From Gaiellasilicea sp963789355 (GTDB taxonomy: Bacteria > Actinomycetota > Thermoleophilia > Gaiellales > Gaiellaceae), in the NCBI GenBank assembly GCA_963789355.1, contig CAWBKK010000003.1, positions 62,001 through 126,000 on the forward strand: DNA of 64,000 bases, given 5' to 3'. Position numbers and translations under genes: made by a program. The notes beneath the pieces were generated by a model. It saw only the letters and a list, made by a program, of their open reading frames with translations. It had not been told where the DNA came from and made no database searches. Of the stretch, positions 29,424-38,239 are shown piece after piece. How positions within the stretch are numbered: position 1 is the stretch's first letter; every line of letters starts with the position of its first letter.

Positions 29424-30776
29424 TTACCGTCGCATCAGCTCGGCCACGCGAAAGGCGAGGTCGAGCGACTGCCGTGCGTTGAGACGCGGGTCGCACAGGC
29501 TCTCGTACCGCGACGTCAGCTCCTCCTCGAGCACGGCGGCGGAACCCCCGAGGCACTCGGTCACGTCCTCCCCGGTGAACTCGAGATGCACCCCACCCGG
29601 CCAGACGCCCTCCGCGCGACAGATCGCGAAGAACGCGACGATCTCGTCCATGATCGCGTCGAAGCTGCGCGTCTTGATCCCGGCGGACGTGCGGAAGACG
29701 TTCGCGTGCATCGGGTCGCAGGCCCAGACGACGGGCTGCTCGGCCTCGCGGACGGCCCGCAGGAGCGGCGGCAGCGCCTCGTGGAGCGGCTCGGCGCCCA
29801 TCCGGACGATGCACGTTAGGCGTCCGGGGATTCGGAGCGGGTTCAGCTTCTCCGCCAGCTCGAGCACCTCGTCCGGCGTCGCCGAGGGGCCGAGCTTCAC
29901 GCCGAGCGGGTTGTGCACGCCGGCGAAGAACTCGGCGTGGGCGCCGTCCGGCTGCCGCGTTCGCTCGCCGATCCAGAGCATGTGGGCCGAGCAGTCGTAC
30001 CAGTCGCCCGTGAGCGAGTCGCGGCGCGTCAGGCCCTCCTCGTAGTCGAGCGCGAGCCCTTCGTGACTCGTCCAGACGTCGACCTGGTGCAGCTGTGGCG
30101 AATGAGCGAGGTCGATGCCGCAGGCGCGCATGAAGCCGATCGCCCGTTCGATCTCGGCGGCGACGACCTCGTACCGCTGCCCCTCGGGGGCGCTCGCCAC
30201 GAACTCCTGGTTCCACATCTGCACCTGCGTCAGGTCGGCGAAGCCACCCTTCGTGAACGCGCGGAGCAGGTTGAGCGTGGCGGCCGACTGGTGGTACGCC
30301 TGGATCATCCGCGCCGGATCGGCGCGCCTCGCCTCGGGCGACGGCGCGTCGTCGTTGACCATGTGCCCGAAGAACGACGGCAGTTCCTGGCCGCCCACGC
30401 GCTCGACAGGCTCCGAGCGGGCCTTCGCGAATTGTCCCGCGATCCGACCGACCTTCACGAGCGGCAACGCGGAGCCGTAGATCATCACGACCGACATCTG
30501 CAGCAGGATCTTCAGCTTCTCGCGAATCGAGATCGCCGTGAAGTCGCGGAACGACTCGGCACAGTCGCCCGCCTGGAGCAGGAACGCACGCCCGGCCGCA
30601 ACCTCGCCCAGAGCGGCCTGCAGGTCGCGGGCCTCGCCGGCGAAGACGAGCGGCGGCAGGCTGCGCAGGTGCTCGACCGCAGCCTCGGCGGCGTCGGGCT
30701 CCGGCCACTCGGGCTGGTGCAGCGTCGGGCGCTCGCGCCAGCTCGAAGGCGTCCAGGTTGCGGGAGTTACGGCCAT
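29424..30776 (-). CDS. aroG: Class II 3-deoxy-7-phosphoheptulonate (DAHP) synthase
   Basis: A 450-residue type II (plant/actinobacterial-type) DAHP synthase catalysing the first shikimate-pathway step from PEP and erythrose-4-phosphate. Motifs: FLLQAGDCAESF (near 82-93) with the metal cysteine, VGRIAGQFAKARS, TSHEGLALDYEEGLTR, HMLWIGERTRQPDGAH and WACDPMHANVF (metal histidine). Length and layout match the family. ATG at 30776 is the first gene of the aroG-tyrA-aroA-cmk-plsC-der-gpsA operon. Only 35 bases separate it from divergent trpS, so the promoters must be back to back. The symbol follows mycobacterial usage. Confidence 0.95.
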   Translation of the reverse strand: MAVTPATWTPSSWRERPTLHQPEWPEPDAAEAAVEHLRSLPPLVFAGEARDLQAALGEVAAGRAFLLQAGDCAESFRDFTAISIREKLKILLQMSVVMIYGSALPLVKVGRIAGQFAKARSEPVERVGGQELPSFFGHMVNDDAPSPEARRADPARMIQAYHQSAATLNLLRAFTKGGFADLTQVQMWNQEFVASAPEGQRYEVVAAEIERAIGFMRACGIDLAHSPQLHQVDVWTSHEGLALDYEEGLTRRDSLTGDWYDCSAHMLWIGERTRQPDGAHAEFFAGVHNPLGVKLGPSATPDEVLELAEKLNPLRIPGRLTCIVRMGAEPLHEALPPLLRAVREAEQPVVWACDPMHANVFRTSAGIKTRSFDAIMDEIVAFFAICRAEGVWPGGVHLEFTGEDVTECLGGSAAVLEEELTSRYESLCDPRLNARQSLDLAFRVAELMRR

Positions 30777-30811
30777 TGGGCCAGTGTAGTTGCGGCTAAG
30801 TTGGGACTGAC

Positions 30812-31792
30812 ATGCGCATCTTCTCCGGCATCCAGCCCACGGGCGACAAGACGATCGGGAACCTGATCGGCGGCTTTCGCCAGTACGCGGCCACGCAGGA
30901 GCGCGGCGAGGGCTTCTTCTGCATCGTCGACCTGCATTCGATCAGCGTCGACTACGACCCCGCCGACTTTCGCGAGAAGACGCTCGATCTCGCCGCGATG
31001 CTGTTCGCGACCGGCCTCGACCCCGAGCGCTCGACCGTCTTCGCGCAGAGCCACGTGCCCGCGCACGCCGAGGCGGCCTGGCTGCTCGGCTCGGTCACGA
31101 GCTACGGCCAGCTCGGCCGGATGACGCAGTTCAAGGACAAGGGCGGCGACAGCGGCTTCGTCTCGGCCGCGCTCTTCACCTACCCGGTGCTGATGGCGGG
31201 GGACATCCTGCTCTACCAGACCGACATCGTCCCGATCGGCGACGACCAGCGCCAGCACCTCGAGCTCGCGCGGGACGTCGCCGAACGCTTCAACAGCCGC
31301 TTCGGCGAGACCTTCAAGGTGCCGGAAGGCGTCTATCCGGAGGTCGGCGCGCGGATCATGGACCTGCAGGAGCCGACGAAGAAGATGTCGACCACCGCGG
31401 GCACGCCGCAGGGGACGGTGCGGATCCTCGACGAGCCGGACGTGATCATGAAGAAGTTCCGCTCGGCGGTGACCGACTCCGGCACCGAGGTGCGCCGCGC
31501 GGCCGACAAGCCGGGCGTGACGAACCTGATCGACATCCTCGCGGTGCTGACGGAGGAAAGCCCGGAGGCGATCGAGGCCCGCTACGACGGCTCCGGGTAC
31601 GGCCAGTTCAAGTCCGACGTCGGCGAGGCGGTCGTCCAGGCGCTCGCGCCGGTTCAGGCGCGGTATCGCGAGCTGCGCTCGGACGACGCGGAGCTCGAGC
31701 GGCTGCTCGCCCGCGGCGCCGAGAAAGCAGCCGTGGCCAGCGCGCCCACGCTCGAGACGATGTACGAGCGCATGGGGTTCGTCAGGCCGTGA
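30812..31792 (+). CDS. trpS: Tryptophanyl-tRNA synthetase
   Basis: A 326-residue class I synthetase. FSGIQPTGDKTIGNLIGG (residues 4-21) is the nucleotide-binding signature, with TIGN at the HIGH position. LTYPVLMAGDILLY-type sequence (FTYPVLMAGDILLYQTDIVPIGDDQRQHLELARDVAERFN) forms the tryptophan pocket. The second signature reads KKMSTTAGTPQGTV, so KMSKS is KMSTT, a tolerated variant in related synthetases. ATG at 30812. The stop overlaps the GTG start of the delta-60 protein. It is divergent from the aromatic biosynthesis operon, which is fitting since that operon feeds tryptophan. Confidence 0.95.
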   Translation: MRIFSGIQPTGDKTIGNLIGGFRQYAATQERGEGFFCIVDLHSISVDYDPADFREKTLDLAAMLFATGLDPERSTVFAQSHVPAHAEAAWLLGSVTSYGQLGRMTQFKDKGGDSGFVSAALFTYPVLMAGDILLYQTDIVPIGDDQRQHLELARDVAERFNSRFGETFKVPEGVYPEVGARIMDLQEPTKKMSTTAGTPQGTVRILDEPDVIMKKFRSAVTDSGTEVRRAADKPGVTNLIDILAVLTEESPEAIEARYDGSGYGQFKSDVGEAVVQALAPVQARYRELRSDDAELERLLARGAEKAAVASAPTLETMYERMGFVRP

Positions 31793-33143
31793 GCCGCCAA
31801 TGGGCGCGGGCGGTTGCGGCGGGCCTGACCCTCGTCGCGGTCGCGTCCGTCGCCCGCGCGGCCCCCTCCCCCGGCCGCCTCGATCCCACCTTCGGCGGCG
31901 ACGGACTCGTCGTCCGCCGCCTGACCGACGGGTTCGACGTCGGTCGCGGCGTTGTCGCGCTCGCGGACGGATCCGTCGTCGTCGCGGCCGATTCGGGCGG
32001 GAAGCGGCAGGCGTTCCACGGCCCAGATCCCGTGCTCCTCAAGCTGCGGCGGAACGGAACGCTCGATCCGGGCTTCGGCCGACGCGGCGTTCTCCGCGCC
32101 AGCGTCGGCAAGGGCGACGACAGCGTCTCGGGCGTCACCCGGCTGGCGGACGGGAGCCTGATCGTGTCCGGCGCGGCCGGCAACCTCAATGCTGACCAGT
32201 ACGCGAACGACGTTGCCGTCTTCGCCTTCAAGGCGCGTCCGAATGGCCGGCTCGACCCCCGGTTCGGGCGCGAGCGGGATCGCGACGCTCCGCTTGCCGA
32301 CGCAGTACCTTCATCGGGCCGGTCGCAGGCGTCGCAGCCGGCTCCGACGGCAGCGTCGTCGCGGCGGCGACGACGTACGAAAACCGGCTGACGCTCGTGC
32401 GCTTCGACTCGCGCGGCCGCGTCGACCGCAGCTTCGGCACGCGCGGGGTGGCAGTTCACGACGTGCGGTACCCGACCGCCATCACCCGCCTGCCGGACGG
32501 GCGCCTCGTCGTCGTCGGCATGACCGACCGAGAGGACCGGGAGTGGCGCGAGTGGTTCGTGCTGCGGCTGCGCGCGAACGGCACGCGCGATCCGAGCTTC
32601 GGCGGCGGCGATGGGCTCGTCGAGACGCGCTGGAGCGGCTCGCCGGAGTCCGCTCTTGCGGTCGCGGTCGATTCGCGCGGCCGCACCGTCGTCGCGGGCG
32701 AGGAAGGAACCTCCGACACGAACTGCTCGACTCTGTGCGACCGGCTCCGGCTTGCCCGCTACCTCCCGGACGGACGGCTCGACCCCTCGTTCGGCCGCGG
32801 TGGCCGCGTCGAGCCGCAGATCGGGCTCGCCTATGACCGGCTGGCGCTTGCGCTCGACCCCCGCGGCGGCATCGTCGTCGCGGGAACGTCCTATGCGTCG
32901 GGCATCGGCGACGAACAGCTCTCCGTTTGGCGGTTCGACGGCGCCGGCCGGCACGACCGCTCCTACGGTGCGAACGGGGTCGTCGCCGCTAACCCCACGT
33001 CCGGCCGCCTCCACCTCGACTACCTGACGGCGGTGGCGCTGGCTCCAGGCGGAGCCGTGGTCGCCGCCGGCGCGGCTGCCAAGTCGACGATCGGCTTCGA
33101 CAGCGGGTACCTGCACGATGTTGCGGTGCTGCGGGCGCGCTAG
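31789..33143 (+). pseudogene. Secreted delta-60 repeat (beta-propeller-like) protein, two apparent frameshifts
   Basis: About 450 residues if two extra bases (near 32269 and 32309) are removed. The signal peptide RAVAAGLTLVAVASVARA precedes repeated GRLDPTFGGDG, GTLDPGFGRRG, GRVDRSFGTRG, GTRDPSFGGGDG and GRLDPSFGRGG units. These are spaced about 55-60 residues apart, the hallmark of delta-60 repeats. The protein passes through three frames: residues up to DPRFG, then ASGIATLRLPTQYL, then FIGPVAGVAAGSDG. The start GTG overlaps the trpS stop, although the products have no obvious functional link. It is either a young pseudogene or an assembly error. The function of the family is unknown. Confidence 0.72.
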
Positions 33144-33823
33144 GCGCGGCGGAGGCTCGCGAGCTCCTCGGCCGTCAGCTCGCGCGACTCGCCCGGCTCG
33201 AGCCCGTCGATCCGGAGGCCTGCATAGGTGCTGCGGTGCAGCCTGCGGACGCGGTGGCCGACCGCCTCGACCATTCGCCGCACCTGCCGGTTCCGGCCCT
33301 CGTGGAGGACGAGCTCGAAGCGGGCCGCGCCCAGCCGGCGGACGCGGGCGGGCGCGGTGATTCCGTCCTCGAGCTCGACGCCCTCGGCGAGGGCGCGCAG
33401 CGCCTCGTCGTTCGGTTCCTTCCAGGTCTCGACCTCGTAGACCTTCTCGACTCCGTAGCGCGGGTGCGCGAGCCGGTGCGCGAGCGGGCCGTCGTTCGTG
33501 AGCAGGAGCGCTCCGGTCGTGTCGACGTCCAACCGGCCGACCGGGACGACCCGGGAGTCGTGCTCGACGAGGCCGACCACGGTCGGGCGCCCCTGCGGAT
33601 CGCTCGCCGTCGTGACGACCCCAGGCGGCTTGTTCAGGAGCACGTAGGCGAGGCGCTGCTTCGCGACCGGCTGCCCGTCGACCTCGACCGCGTCGTGGGA
33701 CTGCACGAACGTGTTCAGCTGCCCTGGCCGGCCGTTGACGCTGACCCGCCCGGCCTTGATCAGCTCGTCCGCCTTCCGGCGCGACGCTACGCCTGCACGG
33801 GCGAGGTACGCGTTGAGTCTCAC
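33140..33823 (-). CDS. 23S rRNA pseudouridine synthase, RluB/RsuA family
   Basis: 227 residues. The N-terminal S4 domain (RLNAYLARAGVASRRKADELIKAGRVSVNG) is followed by the catalytic domain with VGRLDVDTTGALLLTNDG (near 104), where the aspartate is the nucleophile. YVLLNKPPGVVTTASDP and HEGRNRQVRRMVEAVGH are further RsuA/RluB/E/F-family motifs. The start is GTG at 33823. In-frame extension upstream would run through the divergent aminopeptidase gene. RluB is frequently adjacent to scpA-scpB; here the aminopeptidase gene has come between them. Its stop overlaps the convergent delta-60 gene end. Confidence 0.93.
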   Translation of the reverse strand: MRLNAYLARAGVASRRKADELIKAGRVSVNGRPGQLNTFVQSHDAVEVDGQPVAKQRLAYVLLNKPPGVVTTASDPQGRPTVVGLVEHDSRVVPVGRLDVDTTGALLLTNDGPLAHRLAHPRYGVEKVYEVETWKEPNDEALRALAEGVELEDGITAPARVRRLGAARFELVLHEGRNRQVRRMVEAVGHRVRRLHRSTYAGLRIDGLEPGESRELTAEELASLRRA

Positions 33824-33845
33824 AGCCGTTGTAGTCTGCCCGCCG

Positions 33846-35048
33846 ATGCGCGACCGCTCGCAGGACGTCGATCGCCTCGCCGACCTGCTCGTCGGCTTCG
33901 GCGCCAACATCCAGCCCGGCCAGATCCTGGGCGTCACCGCGTACCACGGGATGGAAGACGTCGTGTATGCGATCGCCCGGGCGGGCTACGAGCGAGGCGC
34001 GAAGTACGTCGACGTCTTCTGGTGGGACCATCTCGTCAAGCGCCAGCGCCTCGAGTACGCCGACGAGAGCACGCTCGGCTTCGTGCCGCCCTGGATCGAG
34101 CAGCGGATGCAGTGGCTCTCGGACGAGCGCGCCGCCCGGGTTTCGCTCACCGGCACGAGTGCCGCGGTCTTCGACGGCGTCGATCCCGCCCGCGCGGGCC
34201 GCGACCTCCTCCCCTATATCGGCGCGGTGCCGCGGATCGTCAACCAGCGGACGACGAACTGGAGCGCCGGGCCCTCGCCGAACCTCGCCTGGGCGCAGCG
34301 CGTGCATCCCGAGCTCGAGCCGGAGGAGGCGCTCGAGAAGCTCTGGGACGAAATGGTCTACGTGCTCCGACTCGACAGCGACGACCCGGTCGAGGCCTGG
34401 CGGGAGCGGATGAGGACGATCGTCGCGAGCGCCGACCGGATGACGGAGCGTCGCTTCGATGCGCTCCATCTGCAGGGTCCGGGGACCGACCTGACGATCG
34501 GCCTGCTGCCGAGCTCGAAGTGGCTCGGCGCCGACTTCAGGACGATCGACGACCTCACCCACTATCCGAACCTCCCGACAGAGGAGGTGTTCACGACCCC
34601 CGACCCCGAGCGGGTCGACGGCCACGTCTCGGCGACGATGCCGCTCGAGCTCTACGGCTCCTACATCGACGGGATCCGGATCGAGTTCGAGCGCGGCCGT
34701 GCGGTCAAGATCGATGCCGACCAGGGCGCCGACGCGCTCCGGGCCACGGCGGCGCGCGACGACGGCGCGTCGCGGCTCGGCGAGATCGCGCTCGTCGACA
34801 AGGAGGGGCGGATCGGCCCCCTCGGCACCGTCTTCTACGAGACGCTGCTCGACGAGAACGCGGCGAGCCACATCGCGCTCGGCAACGCCTACACGTTCCC
34901 CGTCGAGGACGAGGCCGAGCGCGCGCGAGCGAACGTGAGCGACGTCCACGTCGACTTCATGATCGGCTCGAACGAGCTCGACGTGGACGGGATCACCCGC
35001 GACGGAGACCGCGTGCCGGTCCTCCGCGGCGGCTCGTGGCAGATCTAG
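33846..35048 (+). CDS. M29 family aminopeptidase (AmpS/PepS-like)
   Basis: A 400-residue cytosolic metallo-aminopeptidase. Recognisable pieces are ADLLVGFGANIQPGQILGVTAYHGMEDVVYAIARAGYERGAKYVDVFWWD at the N-terminus and NLPTEEVFTTPDPERVDGHVSATMPL near 250. The metal-binding end reads GEIALVD, FYETLLDENAASHIALGNAY and DVHVDFMIG. It removes N-terminal amino acids from peptides. ATG at 33846 is 22 bases from the divergent pseudouridine synthase start. It converges with scpB and overlaps its end by four bases. Length is normal. Confidence 0.93.
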   Translation: MRDRSQDVDRLADLLVGFGANIQPGQILGVTAYHGMEDVVYAIARAGYERGAKYVDVFWWDHLVKRQRLEYADESTLGFVPPWIEQRMQWLSDERAARVSLTGTSAAVFDGVDPARAGRDLLPYIGAVPRIVNQRTTNWSAGPSPNLAWAQRVHPELEPEEALEKLWDEMVYVLRLDSDDPVEAWRERMRTIVASADRMTERRFDALHLQGPGTDLTIGLLPSSKWLGADFRTIDDLTHYPNLPTEEVFTTPDPERVDGHVSATMPLELYGSYIDGIRIEFERGRAVKIDADQGADALRATAARDDGASRLGEIALVDKEGRIGPLGTVFYETLLDENAASHIALGNAYTFPVEDEAERARANVSDVHVDFMIGSNELDVDGITRDGDRVPVLRGGSWQI

Positions 35049-35647
35049 GCGGTCTTGCCGACCGCGACCGAGTGGAGCCGCTCGCGGATCTCCTCCGTCG
35101 ACTCGCCGAGGTCGTCGAGCCGCGGTAGCTCGGCGGCGCTTTCGAGCCCGAAGACGCGCTCGAAGAGCGGCGTCGTCCGGTAGCGGACGGCGCCGCCCGG
35201 GCTGTCCTCGCGCCCGGCTTCGGCGATCAGGCCGCGCTCGAGCAGGCCCGCGACCGCGGAGTCGGCCGCGACCCCGCGGATGCGGGCGATCTCCGGCCGG
35301 CTGCAGGGACCGAGGTAGGCGACGATCGAGAGCGTCTCGAGAGCGGCCTGTGAAAGCCCCCGCTCGATCGGGCGCTCGAACAGGCGCCCGCACGCCTCGG
35401 CCGCCTCGCGCGCGGCGCGAAACGCGTAGCCGCCGGCGACGTGCTCGAGCACGATTCCGCTTCGGCCCTCGCGGTAGCGCTCCGAGAGGAGGCTGAGCGC
35501 GAGCTGGATCCGCTCGGCGTCGTCCGCGGCCGCGTCGGCGAGCTCGTCCACGGACAGGGGCGCCGAGGCCACGACGAGCAGGGCCTCGAGCGTCCGGGCG
35601 AGCTGGTCGACCGGGTTGGCGGTGATCAGGCGGAGCGGGCGATCCAT
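35045..35647 (-). CDS. scpB: Segregation and condensation protein B
   Basis: A 200-residue winged-helix partner of SMC and ScpA in chromosome condensation. LEALLVVASAPLSVDELADAA at the N-terminus and LSQAALETLSIVAYLGPCSRPEIARIRGV (near 95) are the family signatures. YRTTPLFERVFGLESAAELPRLDDL closes the second winged helix. ATG at 35647 lies within the end of scpA, a 22-base overlap that implies translational coupling. The C-terminus overlaps the convergent aminopeptidase gene by four bases. Confidence 0.95.
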   Translation of the reverse strand: MDRPLRLITANPVDQLARTLEALLVVASAPLSVDELADAAADDAERIQLALSLLSERYREGRSGIVLEHVAGGYAFRAAREAAEACGRLFERPIERGLSQAALETLSIVAYLGPCSRPEIARIRGVAADSAVAGLLERGLIAEAGREDSPGGAVRYRTTPLFERVFGLESAAELPRLDDLGESTEEIRERLHSVAVGKTA

Positions 35648-36378
35648 TCGGCCTTCCTTTCTTCGTCTGGGCGAGAAACCCTTATCGGGCTGAACGGAGC
35701 GGCCTGCTCGAGGGAGATCTCCCCTGCCTTGCGCAGCTCGAGCAGCGCGAGGAAGGCGACGGCCTGGTCGACGCGGGAGAGCGATCCGACCTCGGCGTCG
35801 AAGTCGAAGCGGCGGCGGGTGCGCAGAACGGCGCGAAAGCGCTCGAGGAACTGCGCGACGGGCGGGAATCGGAGCGCCATGTGAGCGAGCGAGACCTCTG
35901 GCGGCGGCGCGGCGAGCAGGCGCAGCGTCGCTGCGAGCTGCTCGGGATCCTGCGCGGCGAGCTTGCGCTCCCGTCGCGGGGCGAGCGGAGCCGGGCCGAT
36001 CCGGAAGTAGCGGTCGCGCTCGCCGGCGAGCCGCTCGGTCAACCAGGCGGCCGCTTCCTTCATCCGGCGGTACTCGGCGAGCCGTCTTGCCAGCTCCGCC
36101 GCTGCCTCCTCGGGCTCGAGGTCGGCCAGCTCGGCCTCCTCGTCGGGGAAGAGCGCGCGCGCCTTCAGCTCGAGCAGCGCCGCGATCAGGACGAGGAACT
36201 CGCCGCACGCCTCCAGGTCGAGCTCCTCCCGCTCGGCCAGTCGTTCCACGAAGGCCACCACGATCGCGGCCATGTCGACGTCGGCCGGCTCGAGCTCCTC
36301 CTTCAGGAGCAGCGTCAGGAGCAGGTCGAAAGGGCCCTCGAACGCGTCGAGGTCCAGCTCGAGCTCGCGCACAATCAT
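35626..36378 (-). CDS. scpA: Segregation and condensation protein A
   Basis: A 250-residue kleisin bridging the SMC heads. The N-terminal FEGPFDLLLTLLLKEELEPADVDMAAIVVAFVERL (near 13-46) is the typical SMC-neck-binding part. A long acidic helix ELKARALFPDEEAELADLEPEEAAAELARRLAEYRRMKEAA and the C-terminal winged helix VDQAVAFLALLELRKAGEISLEQ follow. ATG at 36378 is 12 bases after the lgt stop. It is followed by scpB in the usual order. Confidence 0.95.
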   Translation of the reverse strand: MIVRELELDLDAFEGPFDLLLTLLLKEELEPADVDMAAIVVAFVERLAEREELDLEACGEFLVLIAALLELKARALFPDEEAELADLEPEEAAAELARRLAEYRRMKEAAAWLTERLAGERDRYFRIGPAPLAPRRERKLAAQDPEQLAATLRLLAAPPPEVSLAHMALRFPPVAQFLERFRAVLRTRRRFDFDAEVGSLSRVDQAVAFLALLELRKAGEISLEQAAPFSPIRVSRPDEERKAEWIARSA

Positions 36379-36390
36379 GCGCGCCTTACG

Positions 36391-37284
36391 CTAGCGGCGG
36401 GGTCGGACGCGGCCTCGCGGGACCGCCATCCTCGTCTTCGGCTCGACGCGCCGCGGCCCGCGTCGGCTCGGCTGGCGCCGGCGACCGCGGAAGAACTGCC
36501 AGTAGACGAAGAACACGGCCGAGGCGACGAAGAGGACGAGCGAGACCCAGGCGTTCACGCGGAGGCCGGCGAACTCCTCGGACGGGTCGACGCGGAGCGA
36601 CTCGAGGTAGAAGCGGAAGCCGGTGTAGAGCGCGATGTAGAGCGCGAAGAGCGCCGGCGGGCGGAAGCGGAAGCGGCGGTCGAGCAGGAGCAACAGCGCT
36701 GCCGCTCCGAGGTTCCAGAGCGCCTCGTAGAGAAAGGTCGGGTGAAACGTCTCGTTGAAGATGTACTCGTCCGGACGCCGCTCGGCGTCGATCTCGAGCC
36801 CCCAGGCACGGCTCGTGGGCTCGCCGAAGAGCTCCTGGTTCCACCAGTTGCCGACGCGGCCGATCGCCTGCGCGACGAGGAGGCCGGGGGCGGCGGCGTC
36901 GAGGAGCTCGGAGACGCGAGCGCCCGAGCGCCGCGCGATCAGGCCGCCGACGAGGACGCCGCCGGCGATGCCGCCCCAGATCCCGAGCCCGCCTTCCCAG
37001 ACGGCGAACGGGCCCCACCACTCGTCGGGGACCTCGTTCCAGCTCGTCGCGAGGTGGTAGAGACGGGCGCCCACGATCCCGGCACCGACGCCCCAGACGG
37101 CGACGCGGAAGATCAGATCCCAGTCGCCGCCGCGCGCGACCCACCGCCGGCCGGTGATCAGGATGCAGGCGGCGATCCCGGCCAGGAGCATCAGGCCGTA
37201 CATGTGGATCGTCACCGGACCGAGGTCGAGGGTGCCCGAGGACGGCGACGGGATCGAGGCGAGGAGGTTCACCGCAGAGCGCAT
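36391..37284 (-). CDS. lgt: Prolipoprotein diacylglyceryl transferase
   Basis: A 297-residue polytopic membrane enzyme transferring diacylglycerol from phosphatidylglycerol to lipobox cysteines. IHMYGLMLLAGIAACILITGRRW is near residue 26. VWGVGAGIVGARLYHLATSW holds the essential Arg/His region, and AQAIGRVGNWWNQELFGEPT (near 147-160) is the Lgt signature. Several hydrophobic segments are visible, with a basic C-terminal tail (RRRQPSRRGPRRV). It would process lipoproteins such as the iron-binding protein at 12.7 kb. It lies between the 65-residue protein gene and scpA in one operon. Confidence 0.95.
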   Translation of the reverse strand: MRSAVNLLASIPSPSSGTLDLGPVTIHMYGLMLLAGIAACILITGRRWVARGGDWDLIFRVAVWGVGAGIVGARLYHLATSWNEVPDEWWGPFAVWEGGLGIWGGIAGGVLVGGLIARRSGARVSELLDAAAPGLLVAQAIGRVGNWWNQELFGEPTSRAWGLEIDAERRPDEYIFNETFHPTFLYEALWNLGAAALLLLLDRRFRFRPPALFALYIALYTGFRFYLESLRVDPSEEFAGLRVNAWVSLVLFVASAVFFVYWQFFRGRRRQPSRRGPRRVEPKTRMAVPRGRVRPRR

Positions 37285-37321
37285 TCTGCCGAGTCGCGCA
37301 GACGGACCGCGCAGGGAACGA

Positions 37322-37519
37322 CTAGAGCAAGATTTGTAGAGCCAGTTCCGGGGCGCAGCCGTTGCGGAGCAGATCGATCGCGTAGTGAAGATCGACGTCC
37401 GCGCGGGCCGCGAGGAGCGTCGCGGCCGACGCCTCGTACCCGGCGCGCTCGAGCTCCCCCGCGCGCCAGCGCTGGATCCGCTCCTGCTCTGTCTCGCTCG
37501 TCGTCTCTGCCGCAGTCAT
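37322..37519 (-). CDS. Small conserved-looking 65-residue protein upstream of lgt
   Basis: The sequence is charged and helical: TSETEQERIQRWRAGELERAGYEASAATLLAARADVDLHYAIDLLRNGCAPELALQILL. There is no membrane segment, signal peptide or recognised domain. ATG at 37519 has AAGGA ten bases upstream, and GC-rich third positions support coding. Longer in-frame readings upstream cross the divergent gene region and were rejected. It is 37 bases before lgt in the same orientation, so it probably leads the lgt-scpA-scpB operon. Similar small proteins with an RADVDLH...LL ending are recalled from actinobacteria, but no function can be named. Confidence 0.65.
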   Translation of the reverse strand: MTAAETTSETEQERIQRWRAGELERAGYEASAATLLAARADVDLHYAIDLLRNGCAPELALQILL

Positions 37520-37544
37520 CTCAAAAAGTCCTTCTTGGTCGTGT

Positions 37545-37682
37545 GTACCGGTACTTCGTCCAGTAGAGCCGACAGGTTGTCCCCCTTGTAGGGGATTGCG
37601 ATGAAGCTCCGGTAAGGGTTTTGCAAGAGCCGCGCCGACCGGCGCGTCCCAGGGCGATCGTTTGACGCTTCTGCAACGATCG
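37545..37682. promoter_or_regulatory. Divergent intergenic region with three inverted repeats
   Basis: The 216-base gap between the 65-residue gene and the GNAT gene holds the palindrome GTACCGGTAC (37545-37554). It also holds CGCGCCG-AC-CGGCGCG (37631-37646) and an 8-base inverted repeat CGATCGTT/AACGATCG (37655-37662 and 37675-37682). TTGACG at 37662-37667 could be a plus-strand -35 box. Base composition is less GC-rich than in the flanking genes. This is where the two divergent promoters must lie. No regulator can be assigned. Confidence 0.4.
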
Positions 37683-37735
37683 AAGATGGTTTCAACGGTG
37701 GCAGAGCTGTCGACGGACGTGGACGTGCTCGAATC

Positions 37736-38221
37736 GTGATCGAGATCCGCGACCTGCAGCCGGACGAGACGACGTTCCTCGGCGAGATGCTCTACGCGGC
37801 GCTCGCGTGGCGGCCGGACGTCGCGTTGCCGCCGCTCGAGTTCGTACTCGCCCACCCGAAAGTCGCGATCTTCCACGAGGGCTGGGGTCGCCCCGGCGAC
37901 GTCGCGCTCGTCGCGGTCGAGGACGGCCGGCCGATCGGGCTCGTCTGGTGCCGCCTGTTCAGCGACGCCGAGCACGGCGACGGCTACGTCGACGAGGACA
38001 CGCCCGAACTGGCCGTCGCCGTCGTCGAGGACTGCCGGGGGCGAGGCGTGGGCACGCGGCTGCTCGAGGCGATGCGGGAGCGCGCGCGTCGCGACGGCCT
38101 CGACAGGCTCTCCCTGAGTGTCGACTCGGACAACCCCGCGAAGCAGCTTTACGCCGCGCTGGGCTGGGTCGAGTTCGAGCCGGGCGACGGACAGGGGCGG
38201 ATGCTCCTCGACGTGCGCTGA
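37736..38221 (+). CDS. GNAT family N-acetyltransferase
   Basis: 161 residues with the GNAT fold. The acetyl-CoA-binding loop is VVEDCRGRGVGTRLLEAMRERARRDG (near 97-122), followed by LSLSVDSDNPAKQLYAALGWVEFE, the C-terminal beta-bulge and helix. The start is GTG at 37736. No standard ATG exists near it, and the frame opens directly with IEIRDLQPDE, a normal family start. The substrate is unknown. It stands alone, divergent from the lgt operon and convergent with the secreted pair at 38.2-39.1 kb. Confidence 0.88.
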   Translation: MIEIRDLQPDETTFLGEMLYAALAWRPDVALPPLEFVLAHPKVAIFHEGWGRPGDVALVAVEDGRPIGLVWCRLFSDAEHGDGYVDEDTPELAVAVVEDCRGRGVGTRLLEAMRERARRDGLDRLSLSVDSDNPAKQLYAALGWVEFEPGDGQGRMLLDVR

Positions 38222-38239
38222 GGAGCATCCGCCGGTGCC

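Noticed and set aside
27007..30708. A 1,233-codon minus-strand reading ending in aroA
   Set aside because: Only the last 431 codons are EPSP synthase; the rest is the out-of-frame text of tyrA and aroG, not a fusion protein.
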